Positions 27,065-35,700 of a DNA stretch of 64,000 nucleotides are shown here, piece by piece (the stretch's first letter is position 1; each line of letters opens with the position of its first letter). This DNA is from Candidatus Blautia intestinavium. Lineage in GTDB: Bacteria; Bacillota; Clostridia; Lachnospirales; Lachnospiraceae. The position numbers and the translations under genes were made by a program. The notes beneath the pieces were generated by a model, which was not told where the DNA came from, did not search any database, and worked only from the letters and a program-made list of their open reading frames with translations. The stretch covers positions 1-64,000 of the forward strand of contig DXGV01000026.1 in the NCBI GenBank assembly GCA_019113745.1, written 5' to 3'.

Positions 27065-28024
27065 TTATTCCTCGGCAGGCTGAAGCTGCAGTCCCAGCTC
27101 TTTCAGTTTTGCCAGTACTTCCTCCAGCGACTTGCGGCCCAGATTACGAACCTTCATCATATCGTCAGGAGTCTTATTGCAAAGTTCTTCTACCGTATTA
27201 ATGCCTGCTCTCTTGAGACAGTTATAGGAACGAACAGACAGCTCAAGCTCGTCAATACTCATTTCCAGAACTTTCTCTTTTTCATTATCCTCTTTCTCGA
27301 TCATTACCTCAGCGGTTTTCGCATTCTCGGAAAGATCGATAAACAGGCTTAGATGCTCGCTTAACACTTTTGCCGCAAGGCTTACCGCCTCATCGGGATC
27401 CAGCGTACCGTTTGTGTAAACATCCAGTGTAAGCTTGTCAAAATCTGTAACCTGACCTACACGGGTATTTTCCACGATCATATTCACTCTATCAACCGGA
27501 GTATAGATCGCATCCACCGCGATCACACCGATAGGCATATCCTCAGTTTTTCCCTTGTCAGCGCTCACATAACCACGGCCCTTGGTGATAGTCAGCTCCA
27601 TTGCGAGTCTGCAGTCCTTGCCGCCGTTTAATGTTGCGATCACCTGGTCCGGGTTCATGATCTCAATGTCCTGATCTGTCTGAATGTCTGCCGCGGTTAC
27701 AACACCTTTTCCCTCGCACTCAATGTACGCTGTCTTCGGTTCATTGTCCGCGCTGTTATTTTTGATCGCAAGACTTTTCAGATTCATAATGATTTCAGTA
27801 ACATCTTCCTTTACTCCCGGAATCGAACTGAATTCATGCAGCACACCGTCGATCTTTACCTGACTCACGGCTGCTCCCGGAAGGGAAGACAGCATAATTC
27901 TCCTGAGAGAATTGCCGAGAGTAGTACCATAACCTCTTTCCAGCGGTTCCACTACAAATCTGCCAAATTTTTTATCTTCTGATATCTCAGTAATTTCGAT
28001 TTTTGGTTTATTAAAATCAAACAC
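27065..28024 (-). CDS. rpoA: RNA polymerase alpha subunit
   Basis: 319 residues. The N-terminal dimerisation domain holds [20 protein letters not shown], and a linker of Glu/Lys leads to the C-terminal domain that contacts UP elements and activators ([30 protein letters not shown]). It lies between rpsD and rplQ as in nearly all Firmicutes. Confidence 0.98.
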   Translation of the reverse strand: MFDFNKPKIEITEISEDKKFGRFVVEPLERGYGTTLGNSLRRIMLSSLPGAAVSQVKIDGVLHEFSSIPGVKEDVTEIIMNLKSLAIKNNSADNEPKTAYIECEGKGVVTAADIQTDQDIEIMNPDQVIATLNGGKDCRLAMELTITKGRGYVSADKGKTEDMPIGVIAVDAIYTPVDRVNMIVENTRVGQVTDFDKLTLDVYTNGTLDPDEAVSLAAKVLSEHLSLFIDLSENAKTAEVMIEKEDNEKEKVLEMSIDELELSVRSYNCLKRAGINTVEELCNKTPDDMMKVRNLGRKSLEEVLAKLKELGLQLQPAEE

Positions 28025-28069
28025 TATAAGATTCCCTCCTTCTGGAAAGCTTTGCTGCGCTTTTAGGCT

Positions 28070-28663
28070 TTATTTAGAATACAGCTCGACGATAAGCATT
28101 TCATTTACCGGAACATCGATTGCTTCTCTGTTGGGAAGCTCTTTGATTGTTCCAGTTAACGCTTCCTGGTTTACATCCAGCCATTCCGGAACAAGTCTTC
28201 CGCCTGTTACTTCCAGAATTCCTTTGTATCTGTCAGAACCTTTGCATTTCTCTTTGATTTCAATAACATCTCCCGCTTTTGTAAGATAAGACGGGATGTT
28301 TACGCATTTGCCGTTTACAAGCACATGCTTATGGTCAACAATCTGACGGGCTTCACGTCTTGTTCTTGCAAATCCCATACGGAACAGAACGTTGTCCAGT
28401 CTGCTTTCCAGCATAACCATCAGGTTCTCACCTGTCTGGCCCGGCATTCTGTCGGCTTTCTTATAGTAGTTACGGAAAGGTTTCTCAAGAACTCCGTAAA
28501 TGAATTTTGCTTTCTGTTTTTCTCTTAACTGTAAACCGTACTCAGAAACTTTTCTGTTTGCACGTTTTAACTGTCTTGTGGATTTTTTATCAATTCCCAG
28601 GTAAATCGGATCCAGACCAAGAGATCTGCATCTTTTCAGAACGGGCACTCTATTTACTGCCAT
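28070..28663 (-). CDS. rpsD: 30S ribosomal protein S4
   Basis: 197 residues, the zinc-free form: the N-terminus (VPVLKRCRSLGLD) lacks the Cys4 ribbon. The S4 RNA-binding domain starts at residue 87 (LESRLDNVLFRMGFARTRRE, VNGKCVNIPSYLTKAGD). It is an assembly-initiating protein and in many bacteria an autoregulator. Here it lies inside the alpha operon, unlike the separate rpsD of Bacillus. Confidence 0.98.
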   Translation of the reverse strand: MAVNRVPVLKRCRSLGLDPIYLGIDKKSTRQLKRANRKVSEYGLQLREKQKAKFIYGVLEKPFRNYYKKADRMPGQTGENLMVMLESRLDNVLFRMGFARTRREARQIVDHKHVLVNGKCVNIPSYLTKAGDVIEIKEKCKGSDRYKGILEVTGGRLVPEWLDVNQEALTGTIKELPNREAIDVPVNEMLIVELYSK

Positions 28664-28681
28664 TGCAAGCTACCTCCTCAA

Positions 28682-29077
28682 TTAGACTCTTCTGCGTTTT
28701 GGTGGACGGCATCCGTTGTGCGGAACCGGTGTTACGTCACGGATACTTGTTACTTCAAGTCCGCATGCCTGAAGGGCGCGGATTGCAGCCTCACGTCCGG
28801 AACCCGGACCTTTCACCATAACATCTACAGTTTTTAATCCATGAATCAGAGCAGCCTTTGTCGCAGTCTCCGCTGCCATCTGTGCTGCATAAGGGGTAGA
28901 TTTCCTTGAACCTCTAAATCCCAGACCGCCGGCACTTGCCCAGGAAAGAGCGTTTCCTTCATTGTCTGTCAGTGTAACAATCGTATTGTTAAAAGAAGAC
29001 TGGATATGTGCCTGTCCGTGTTCAACGTTTTTCTTGACACGACGTTTTGTTGTCGTTTTTCTGGTTGCTTTTGCCAT
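28682..29077 (-). CDS. rpsK: 30S ribosomal protein S11
   Basis: 131 residues with the S11 signatures [15 protein letters not shown] and [20 protein letters not shown] and the basic tail [10 protein letters not shown]. It lies on the platform near the 3' end of 16S rRNA. Separated by 18 bp from rpsD. Confidence 0.98.
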   Translation of the reverse strand: MAKATRKTTTKRRVKKNVEHGQAHIQSSFNNTIVTLTDNEGNALSWASAGGLGFRGSRKSTPYAAQMAAETATKAALIHGLKTVDVMVKGPGSGREAAIRALQACGLEVTSIRDVTPVPHNGCRPPKRRRV

Positions 29078-29133
29078 TTTAAAACTAACCTACACTTTCC
29101 TTTGATTTGTCAATATGTTATTAAGTACTCAGC

Positions 29134-29502
29134 TTATTTCTTTTTGTTTGCTACTGTTCTCTTCGGACCTTTGCGGGTTCTTGCGTTTGTCTTTGTCTTC
29201 TGTCCACGAACCGGCAGTCCTTTACGATGACGGATACCTCTGTAGCATCCGATTTCCTGCAGTCTCTTGATATTCAGAGCGATTTCACGGCGAAGATCAC
29301 CTTCCACCATCATTGTCTCATCGATTACAGCGCTGATTCTCTTGACTTCATCGTCGGTCAGATCTCTGACACGGGTGTCAGGATTTACTTCCGCCTGAGC
29401 AAGGATCTTGTTTGCGCTTGGTCTTCCGATACCATAAATATAGGTAAGACCGATTTCTACACGTTTTTCTCTTGGTAAGTCTACACCAGCTATACGAGCC
29501 AT
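29134..29502 (-). CDS. rpsM: 30S ribosomal protein S13
   Basis: 122 residues beginning [16 protein letters not shown], with the [15 protein letters not shown] rRNA-binding tail at the head of the small subunit. The start at 29502 follows ATGGAGGAAACAGTAC; the open frame upstream to 29583 lies in noncoding DNA. The 290-bp gap to rpmJ is unusual for this operon. Confidence 0.97.
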   Translation of the reverse strand: MARIAGVDLPREKRVEIGLTYIYGIGRPSANKILAQAEVNPDTRVRDLTDDEVKRISAVIDETMMVEGDLRREIALNIKRLQEIGCYRGIRHRKGLPVRGQKTKTNARTRKGPKRTVANKKK

Positions 29503-29792
29503 GTACTGTTTCCTCCATTTTTCATTTTCTGAAAGCGTCGCATCGTACACCACTTGCGGTACGCAAGGTGAAATGGGGTGCATCTTCTGTTCCGCTCCCG
29601 TATTCTGTTCCTAATTGGGGTGCCTCGGTAAAACACCCAGCCGTCCCTGGCGTGAGACAGCCTTTCCGAAATTGCAGCCATACTGCCGCTGTTGCCTCTC
29701 GGTATTAGGCAATACATGCTTTCATAAGATTACTAAACAGTCCGAACAACCCCTCCGGGTGTATCAGACTACAGCCGCACGTTTCACAAACA
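29503..29792 (-). other. long noncoding gap between rpmJ and rpsM, possible leader
   Basis: No convincing gene. On the transcribed strand it can form hairpins, notably CACCTTGCG/CGCAAGTGGTG-type pairing at 29551-29570, 50 bp before rpsM, and GGGTG/CACCC at 29617-29638. The position fits an autoregulatory site for the alpha operon, but I do not recognise a known motif. Confidence 0.35.
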
Positions 29793-29906
29793 TCAACCCT
29801 GTCTCTGTTTGTGTTTTGGATTTTCACAGATTACTCTGATAGATCCTTTTCTTTTGATGATCTTGCATTTTTCGCAGATCGGCTTTACAGATGATCTTAC
29901 TTTCAC
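29793..29906 (-). CDS. rpmJ: 50S ribosomal protein L36 (GTG start)
   Basis: 37 residues beginning with a GTG codon: [19 protein letters not shown]. It has the zinc-binding form, with Cys at 11 and 14, Cys at 27 and His at 32 ([13 protein letters not shown]). AAGGAGGATTTCCA precedes the start. It is the first gene of the detached alpha operon, 72 bp after the promoter -10. Confidence 0.97.
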   Translation of the reverse strand: MKVRSSVKPICEKCKIIKRKGSIRVICENPKHKQRQG

Positions 29907-29977
29907 TGGAAATCCTCCTTCCGTAATTTAGGCTTGAATCTGCAGTTATAGACGCACTCCTAGCGCGTTCGCATTAT

Positions 29978-30006
29978 AGTCTATCATTATCCTTCGGGAA
30001 TTGCAA
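29978..30006 (-). promoter_or_regulatory. promoter of the alpha ribosomal operon
   Basis: TTGCAA (30001-30006), 17-bp spacer, TAGACT (29978-29983), with a TATAAT overlapping two bases further on. Its presence shows that rpmJ-rplQ no longer depends on read-through from infA, which lies 9.8 kb away. Confidence 0.75.
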
Positions 30007-30026
30007 GCACTTTTTTCATTTTTTTT

Positions 30027-30064
30027 GCAGGATTTTACCCCTTTTTAATAGGGTAAAATCCTGC
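30027..30064. other. perfect 14-bp hairpin after hflC
   Basis: GCAGGATTTTACCC (30027-30040) pairs perfectly with GGGTAAAATCCTGC (30051-30064). On the hflC strand it is followed by A8, not U, so a normal terminator call is not secure. It separates hflC from the alpha-operon promoter and may insulate the two. Confidence 0.6.
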
Positions 30065-30090
30065 CGTCGTTAAAATATGAACTTTTCCTC

Positions 30091-30966
30091 CTATTCTCCC
30101 GCTCCCTGAAAAATCTCTGCAATAGGAGAATCTGCCGACAGGATCACTGTCTTGTTTTCACCCTTCATAGAATTTTTCAGCGCGTCGAGACTGCGGACAA
30201 AGGAATAAAATTCTGTTCTTCCTTCTTCCCCGTATGCTTCCGCCAGGATTTTCATATATTCCTGTTCGCCTTCCGCCTCCAGGATCTCCGCCTGTTTTCT
30301 GGCTTCGGAAATCTGGATTGCAACCTCTTTATCAGTAGTATTGCGGATCACCTTTGCCTCCGAGCTTCCCTCTGCCGTATAGGTGGCGGCAATATTGTCA
30401 CGCTCGGAAATCATCCGCTCATATACGGCTTCTTTATTGTCATCCGGCAGATCCAACTGTTTTGTCTCAAAAAGTATAACGGATACCCCGTACTGAGCCA
30501 TATTATCGTCCACCGCATTCATCACCATTTCGGACAACTCGCCGTCTCTGCTGGTGATCACCTCATCCTGCGACATGCTGCTGATCGCGTTTTTTGTAGC
30601 GTTATAGACAGCCGTGTTGATCCTGCTCTCTCCGTTTTCAATAGAAGAATTCAGCGTCTGGGCAAATTTCAGCGGATCTGTGATCTTCCAGATCACATAG
30701 CTGTCCGTGATCATAGTTTTTTTGTCTCTTGTGATCACATCAGACGGCGCCAGGTCGTAGAGAAGCGTCTGCTTGGGAAGGGTGGCCGTAGTCTCTACAA
30801 AGGGGATCTTCAGGCTGATCCCCGGCCGGTCGATCACCCGCTGCACTTTTCCAAACTGGCGTACCAGCTTGTATTCGTTCTGTTTTGTCACTGTCAAAGA
30901 CGCCCCTGCCGCAAAGAGTATCACGACTCCTGCCAGCGTCATAATCATGCCTTTCTTTTTCATCAC
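30091..30966 (-). CDS. hflC: HflC-like SPFH membrane protein
   Basis: A 291-residue prohibitin/SPFH-domain protein with one N-terminal membrane helix (MTLAGVVILFAAGASLTV). Paired with HflK it forms cage-like complexes around the FtsH protease. The SPFH domain (VRQFGKVQRVIDRPG, then VIWKITDPLKFAQTL) is followed by a helical Glu/Ala-rich coiled coil (ISEARKQAEILEAEGEQEYM). Its start overlaps the hflK stop by 4 nt. Confidence 0.88.
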   Translation of the reverse strand: MMKKKGMIMTLAGVVILFAAGASLTVTKQNEYKLVRQFGKVQRVIDRPGISLKIPFVETTATLPKQTLLYDLAPSDVITRDKKTMITDSYVIWKITDPLKFAQTLNSSIENGESRINTAVYNATKNAISSMSQDEVITSRDGELSEMVMNAVDDNMAQYGVSVILFETKQLDLPDDNKEAVYERMISERDNIAATYTAEGSSEAKVIRNTTDKEVAIQISEARKQAEILEAEGEQEYMKILAEAYGEEGRTEFYSFVRSLDALKNSMKGENKTVILSADSPIAEIFQGAGE

Positions 30967-32042
30967 TGTTCACCTCCCTGTCCATTCTGCGCTTCTGATG
31001 AGGAAGCTTCTTGGGCTGTCCCGGAGCTGTCCGCGGATTCCTGGCCGCTTTCTGTCTCAGTACTGCCGCCGTCCTGTCCGCTTACAAAAGAATCCAGCGG
31101 AAGCACTTTCTGCGTTCCGTCTCCGTTATCAATGATCAGTTTCATATCCGGCAGCACATCCTCCATTGTCTCATAGAACATCCGAAGCTTTGTGACTTCA
31201 GGATTTTTTACATATTCCTCGTACATGGCGTTAAACCGCGCCACCTCCGCTTCTGCTTCATTAATACGAACCTGTTTTGCCGCTTCCGCGTCCTGAATGA
31301 TCTGATCCGCCTGGGCCTCGGCTTCCGGAAGCTGTTCGTTCCTATATTTATTTGCGTTATTGACTGCGGTTTCCTTTCCCTGCTTGGCAGTTTCCACCGC
31401 TTTAAACGCCCGCATAACTTCCTGGGTAGGCGGCTCGGAATCCTGTATCGTGATATTCACAAGCTGGATGCCTACATCCTGTTCTTCCATCTTCTCCATG
31501 ATCATTTCCCGTATCTTTGCCTGGATCTCGCTCTTTCCCGTGGTCAGCACGTCGTCCACCGAATAACTGGCGATCACTGTACGGATACAGCTCTGAGCGA
31601 TACTTTTCAGGATCTCTACCGGTTCCTGAGAGGTGTACAGGAATTTTACCGGTTCTGTAATTCTGTATTCTACGAAGAAATCCACGTCGATAAAGTTATA
31701 ATCTGATGTGATCATAATTCCCTCGTTTGTAACAACTTCGTTGGTATCCTCCTGATATCCGATGGGAAATCCCTGGATCGTGGTATTTACCTTCTGCACC
31801 TTCTGGATCAACGGTATTTTAAAATGAAGTCCCGTTTCCGTTACAGCCTTTGGAACGCCAAAGGTGGTAAGCACAGCCTGTTCCTGTTCCTGAATCTGAT
31901 ACGTACAGTCTGTTGCAAAAACTCCGACCACCGCCAATGCCAGGATCACCGCCGCCGCTCTTTTCATCCCTTTTCCCACTTTTGGCTTTTTCGGTTTCCA
32001 TCGTTTTCTCATGTTGTCCATATTCATATTAAAGTCTTCCAT
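30963..32042 (-). CDS. hflK: HflK-like SPFH membrane protein
   Basis: A 359-residue partner of HflC: a basic cytoplasmic N-terminus (RKRWKPKKPKVGKGMKR), one membrane helix, an SPFH domain (VDFFVEYRITEPVKFLYT), a long coiled coil (NEAEAEVARFNAMYEEYVKN) and a Ser/Gly/Gln-rich tail of about 40 residues. AGAAGGAGGGAAC precedes the ATG. It opens a two-gene operon inside the DNA that splits the ribosomal cluster. Confidence 0.88.
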   Translation of the reverse strand: MEDFNMNMDNMRKRWKPKKPKVGKGMKRAAAVILALAVVGVFATDCTYQIQEQEQAVLTTFGVPKAVTETGLHFKIPLIQKVQKVNTTIQGFPIGYQEDTNEVVTNEGIMITSDYNFIDVDFFVEYRITEPVKFLYTSQEPVEILKSIAQSCIRTVIASYSVDDVLTTGKSEIQAKIREMIMEKMEEQDVGIQLVNITIQDSEPPTQEVMRAFKAVETAKQGKETAVNNANKYRNEQLPEAEAQADQIIQDAEAAKQVRINEAEAEVARFNAMYEEYVKNPEVTKLRMFYETMEDVLPDMKLIIDNGDGTQKVLPLDSFVSGQDGGSTETESGQESADSSGTAQEASSSEAQNGQGGEQ

Positions 32043-32198
32043 GTTCCCTCCTTCTCGCCGCTTTTTTGCGGCAATTTTTATACTTTTTCCTGCTTCTTTG
32101 TTTCGTATGACTGACCGTAGCTCTCTTTTTCTGATTCCCCTGCCTTTTTATCACGATCTTCTCTTTTTTATGGAGCTCCACTCTTTATAGAAAAGAAA

Positions 32199-32246
32199 AA
32201 GACTTTTATTCCAGACAGTTGCTCTCTGTCCTAAAATAAAAGTCTT
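32199..32246 (-). terminator. strong terminator upstream of hflK
   Basis: AAGACTTTTATT pairs with AATAAAAGTCTT over 12 bp, with an inner GACAG/CTGTC stem. On the minus strand it is followed by TTTTCTTTTCT. It closes whatever transcript comes from the decayed 32.2-33.3 kb stretch. Confidence 0.8.
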
Positions 32247-32256
32247 GCTGTTTACT

Positions 32257-32598
32257 TCATATCGCGAATATCATTCTGTGATATCGTGCTGTCGCCAATA
32301 TGTACCACTGCCCAAAACACATTCCCGGTTTCAGACCCGTGGCCGCTACTCCCTTTTCTATGTTCGGGATAATATCATATGCAGAATCAGATTGCAAGTA
32401 TCTTTCACTAAAATCTGAAAAATCATGATACTGCACAAAAATATCTCCTCTTTTTTGTATAAATGTTGTTTTTGCAGCAACGGTGGAGCTGTTTTTATAC
32501 TTCAGTTCCACGTCTTTTTTCTGTTTTGGAGAGATGCTCCATCCGCTTTTCCGGATCCTGTATTGCTCTCTGTAATTTTATCTCATTACAGTGCATTC
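32257..32598 (-). other. stretch without a supported gene
   Basis: It holds an 84-codon frame (32257-32511, GTG start) and an overlapping short frame beginning MHCNEIKLQRAIQDPEKRM at about 32598. Neither has a good ribosome site or a recognisable family. They may be two pieces of one broken gene. Confidence 0.3.
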
Positions 32599-32600
32599 CG

Positions 32601-33253
32601 CTAAACCGGCTTTTCTGTTTTCAGGCGAACGGCAACTGCTTCATAATCATGTTCCATTGAGAGAGTAGGTTCTCCATTTCTGTATTTAATGTCATGGTTT
32701 CCTTCTTCATATATCATTTTGACAGAATATGCTGCTTTCAGTTCCAGTCTGATTCTTATCACTTCCATTGCTTTAAAACAGTGAAAAATACAAAGAGCTT
32801 CTGTTCTGTCCGGAGAATATCTGATAACTCCCAGACGTCCCCGGAGATACACATCACACCGAATTATGTGCTGATCATCGAATATACTATACGCCTTGCC
32901 GGCTCTTCCCTGCGCAGTACCGCCCATATCTGTCTTTTTCCCGGAGGAACCAGTCTCTGAATATTTGCCGCAATCACCGGAATCTCCTTTTCCTCATGTG
33001 CGTCGGAAAAAGATACCATATCTCCCGGCATCAGCATAGAGGGTTCCATACGGTGCCCGCCCGAAGCGCGCAGCTCCATGAGCAGTTCAGGAATCCGCTT
33101 ACGGATTTCCCTGAAAACTGTTCTGTTGCCCGGATATTCTGCCAGAGTCCTCCTCCCGGACTTTCCGCTCTGTCGCATCCAAGCCCCGCGATACCCGGGC
33201 AGCTCACGGCTAATGCCGCTTTGCTGTCCTTTGCCCTGCAAATATCTGCTCAT
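32601..33253 (-). pseudogene. decayed GH36-type alpha-galactosidase, C-terminal remnant
   Basis: Two overlapping frames together look like the last third of a GH36 alpha-galactosidase. Frame one (33253-32864) holds ASGGHRMEPSMLMPGDMVSF, SDAHEEKEIPVIAANIQRLV and QIWAVLRREEPARRIVYS. These match the typical SGGHRLEPSM and SDAHE..EIPIIAAN..RL blocks as I recall them. Frame two (to 32601) holds GVIRYSPDRTEALCIFHCF and a C-terminal beta domain. The switch at about 32870-32890 is a frame change with some 50 codons apparently lost. The N-terminal catalytic part is absent. Not functional. Confidence 0.6.
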
Positions 33254-33298
33254 GCAAGCATGGCGGCTGCTTGCCGGGCGTATTGTGCAATAAAAGAC

Positions 33299-33314
33299 GG
33301 CTGGTATTCCAGCC
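33299..33314 (-). terminator. terminator after ribU
   Basis: GGCTGG/CCAGCC with a TATT loop, extended by flanking pairs, followed on the minus strand by TCTTTTATTG. Short but well placed, about 32 bp after the ribU stop. Confidence 0.6.
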
Positions 33315-33346
33315 GCCTTGCGTATTTATTTAATTTTTGCCTTTCC

Positions 33347-33991
33347 TTATATTATCCCGTTCAGCGACAGAATGAACAAAACACATGTAATGATCACCAA
33401 CACGGCCATAAGAAGCATTCCCGTGTGCCTTGTCCGCCCCGGTTTCGCGGAAGCATCCACAAAACCGCTTTTGCGTAACGCGGTGATCACCGGCTTATAC
33501 AGCAAAAATGTGAGAGCGGCATTCAATCCGCCTTTCAACAGATTGAAGGGCAGAAACACCGGAAGCAGAATCTCCGCAACCGCTTCCCTCGGATACCCCA
33601 TATAAAGCGGCGTAACCAGATAATTCCACAGCAGCATAACAATTACAGTTATGATACAGCCTGCGCTCAGTCCGAGAACAGCGCCGGATAAATCGTGTCT
33701 CTTTTTATAGATAACCGCCGCCGTACATGCAAATGAAAGAGTCTGTACAATATTCATAATACATCCCAAAATGCCCGTATCGCTGACGGTTATCATTTCA
33801 ATCACAGCGACTGTCACAGACACAATACAGGAAGTCATTGGACCCCAGATCAGCCCGCCCAGCGTAACGATCACATCAGAAGGATCATACTTCAAAAAGA
33901 GTATGACCGGAACTCGTCCAACGGCCATGACAACATAGGTAACGGCGCAAAGCATGGCGATCATGGTGATTTTTCTTGTCTTAGTGTTCAT
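33347..33991 (-). CDS. ribU: riboflavin ECF transporter substrate-binding subunit RibU
   Basis: A 214-residue S-component with six membrane helices that binds riboflavin and works with the shared EcfA/EcfA'/EcfT module, which is not in this window. The N-terminus (ITMIAMLCAVTYVVMAVGRV) and the LKYDPSDVIVTLGGLIWGP segment match RibU. The FMN riboswitch directly upstream confirms the vitamin. The ATG at 33991 follows TTTCGGAGGAAACTACT. Confidence 0.93.
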   Translation of the reverse strand: MNTKTRKITMIAMLCAVTYVVMAVGRVPVILFLKYDPSDVIVTLGGLIWGPMTSCIVSVTVAVIEMITVSDTGILGCIMNIVQTLSFACTAAVIYKKRHDLSGAVLGLSAGCIITVIVMLLWNYLVTPLYMGYPREAVAEILLPVFLPFNLLKGGLNAALTFLLYKPVITALRKSGFVDASAKPGRTRHTGMLLMAVLVIITCVLFILSLNGII

Positions 33992-34017
33992 AGTAGTTTC
34001 CTCCGAAATCTAAAAAA

Positions 34018-34052
34018 TTAACACCTAAAAGAAATTGTCTTTTGGGTGTTAA
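34018..34052 (-). terminator. riboswitch-controlled terminator before ribU
   Basis: On the minus strand TTAACACCCAAAAGA pairs with TCTTTTAGGTGTTAA and is followed by T6 (34012-34017), 20 bp before the ribU start. It is the expression platform of the FMN aptamer: FMN binding should favour this hairpin and stop ribU transcription. Confidence 0.85.
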
Positions 34053-34110
34053 TAGCAATCAGATCACAGAGGAGCACCTGTTGATGCATCCTGCATTATA
34101 ATCTCACTGT

Positions 34111-34218
34111 ATCTTCTTTCATCCAGACTGTACTGTTGGTTTTGGAATTTCACCAAATCATGCGAATACCGCTCGCGGACTATACCGCCAATCGGGAATT
34201 TCACCCTGCCCCGAAGAC
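34111..34218 (-). promoter_or_regulatory. FMN riboswitch (RFN element)
   Basis: On the minus strand the conserved blocks are in order: TCTTCGGGGCAGGGTGAAAT, TCCCGATTGGCGGTA, AGTCCGCGAGCG, GATTTGGTGAAATTCC, AAAACC, and AGTCTGGATGAAAGAAGA at the end. The pairing of the opening and closing strands (TCTTC with GAAGA) closes the six-stem aptamer. It lies between the promoter at 34242-34270 and the terminator at 34018-34052. Confidence 0.97.
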
Positions 34219-34241
34219 ACTTCTGTTTAGTTGTTAAAAAC

Positions 34242-34270
34242 ATTATAGTCCGTCCTGGTCAGTTTTGCAA
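34242..34270 (-). promoter_or_regulatory. sigma-A promoter of the ribU transcript
   Basis: TTGCAA (34265-34270), 17-bp spacer, perfect TATAAT (34242-34247). The hexamers lie at the tail of the decayed Rpn sequence. The start of transcription would be about 15-20 nt before the aptamer. Confidence 0.8.
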
Positions 34271-34365
34271 GATTGGGATTCTCCTGTCCTACGTATTTTT
34301 TGCGTTCCTCCGTTTCTCCGGTCTTCGACATGGACGCAAGCATGTCATAAACGTCCTCTGTCAGT
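34262..34365 (-). pseudogene. remnant of an Rpn/PD-(D/E)XK transposase-family protein
   Basis: Directly behind the VOC gene one frame reads TEDVYDMLASMSKTGETEER and then KKYVGQENPNLAKL. This is close to the fuller copy at 35413-35700 (TEDAYDMIASMSKTGELKEL). About 30 codons survive, without the nuclease core or the C-terminal tail. Confidence 0.65.
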
Positions 34366-34753
34366 TGAGTGCCGGCGTCCCCACTTCGATCAGATTCCCG
34401 TCCGGATCATAAAACCGGAGCACCTTCTGTCCCCAGCTGTGTGTCATAAGCCTGTTAGCGTATTTGAGAGAAGGATAATTTTTTTCCAGCTTCTCAACGA
34501 ACGCTTCTATATTCTTTTCTTCAAAATACAGTTCACAGGAATTACTTTCCGGAACGATATCTTTTCCCAGAAAATCTCTCCAAATTTTTTCATCCTGCAG
34601 CACCAGCCCCTCAGTCAGGATCATATTGCCGTCATTATCCAGTACCACGTCAAGACCAAACAGATCGTGATAGAACTTCCGGGATTTTTCTATATCTTTT
34701 ACAACAATCAGCACATTCTTTAATTTCATTACAGACACCTCGCCTTTATTCAA
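34361..34753 (-). CDS. VOC/glyoxalase-fold protein
   Basis: A 130-residue protein with the two beta-alpha-beta-beta-beta modules of the vicinal oxygen chelate superfamily. It begins KLKNVLIVVKDIEKSRKFYH and ends RFYDPDGNLIEVGTP. Metal-site residues are plausible (Glu in LIEVG) but the substrate cannot be named; glyoxalase, fosfomycin/bleomycin resistance and dioxygenase families share this fold. It overlaps the upstream SRAP gene by 4 nt. A deleted copy lies at 35700-35815. Confidence 0.8.
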   Translation of the reverse strand: MNKGEVSVMKLKNVLIVVKDIEKSRKFYHDLFGLDVVLDNDGNMILTEGLVLQDEKIWRDFLGKDIVPESNSCELYFEEKNIEAFVEKLEKNYPSLKYANRLMTHSWGQKVLRFYDPDGNLIEVGTPALN

Positions 34754-35331
34754 AACAGCCGCAACTGCTCATATTCTGTACTGACATTTAACAGAGCCGG
34801 AGTATTATGCAGGATTTGTTCTGCCGCACGATCGTCCAGCAACCATCGTTTCAGTTCCCCCGGTTCCAGGATCAGCGGCATACGGTCGTGAACGGGCTCC
34901 ATGGAAGGATTCGCCGCTGTCGTCAGGATCACAAACCTGTGTTCGTCTTCATATAGATTGTAACATCCGGCCAGAAACATCACTGGTCCATCTTTCCGCT
35001 CAAAGGAATATTTCGTTTTTTCCTTATCCCATTCGTAGAAACCTCCTGCCGTAATAATGCAACGCCTGTGCCGGATACTGTCCCGGAACGTTCTTCGTTC
35101 GAATGCGCTTTCCGAACGGGCATTAATAAGTAGTCTTCCTTTCTCAAAGCCCGGAAAACCCCAGATCATTTTTTCCACTGCCAGACAGCCGGCCTGTTCC
35201 CTGATCACAAGCGCCTCCTGAGAGGGACATACATCTCCGGCATATTTCTCCTGCCGCGTCCAGTCCAGATCTCCAGGGAGTTTCTGTATTTCCCTTAAAG
35301 CAGATTCATCCACGTAATAACGGCCGCACAT
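34750..35331 (-). CDS. SRAP-domain protein (YedK/HMCES family)
   Basis: A 193-residue protein that should form a covalent thiazolidine link with abasic sites in single-stranded DNA, shielding them during replication. The catalytic Cys2 is exposed once the initiator Met is removed (MCGRYYVDE), and Asn, Glu and His of the family are present (INARSESAFE, GGFYEWDKEK, HDRMPLIL). The frame is open to 35382, but only the ATG at 35331 places Cys at position 2, and it follows AGGAGGAGCGGAACG. Confidence 0.93.
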   Translation of the reverse strand: MCGRYYVDESALREIQKLPGDLDWTRQEKYAGDVCPSQEALVIREQAGCLAVEKMIWGFPGFEKGRLLINARSESAFERRTFRDSIRHRRCIITAGGFYEWDKEKTKYSFERKDGPVMFLAGCYNLYEDEHRFVILTTAANPSMEPVHDRMPLILEPGELKRWLLDDRAAEQILHNTPALLNVSTEYEQLRLF

Positions 35332-35412
35332 CGTTCCGCTCCTCCTGCTGCATCCCGCATCTGATATAACCTTATTATACAAAATATATCGGGCTTGCCA
35401 ATATTCTGTCTG

Positions 35413-35700
35413 TTATTCCTCCAGGAATTCCTTTACACGTTCAAGGCTTATTTTAAGCGTCTCTGCTATCTCATTCTGTTTGTAGCCCTTCTTATACAGG
35501 CGGAATATATTTCTGCCTGTTTCTATTCCTCGCGCTTCGCCCAGTCGTATTCCGCGTTCTTCGCCGCGTTCCTCTCTTTCCTGCATCATCATATCTATCG
35601 CTTTGCACATATTGTAATCCTCCTGCCCTACGTCTTTTTTCAGTTCCTTTAATTCTCCGGTCTTTGACATGGACGCAATCATGTCATAAGCGTCCTCTGT
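35413..35700 (-). pseudogene. C-terminal piece of an Rpn/PD-(D/E)XK transposase-family protein
   Basis: The frame reads TEDAYDMIASMSKTGELKEL, then DMMMQEREERGEERGIRLGE and a tail of GYKQNEIAETLKISLERVKE. This is the typical C-terminus of the recombination-promoting nuclease / putative transposase family that is abundant in Lachnospiraceae. The nuclease domain is missing, since a VOC remnant lies right where it should continue. The internal ATG at 35682 could allow a short peptide, but no ribosome site is evident. Confidence 0.7.

Noticed and set aside
29490-29717. 75-codon minus-strand frame before rpsM
   Set aside because: It overlaps the rpsM start in another frame, has odd composition, and the gap is better explained as noncoding RNA.
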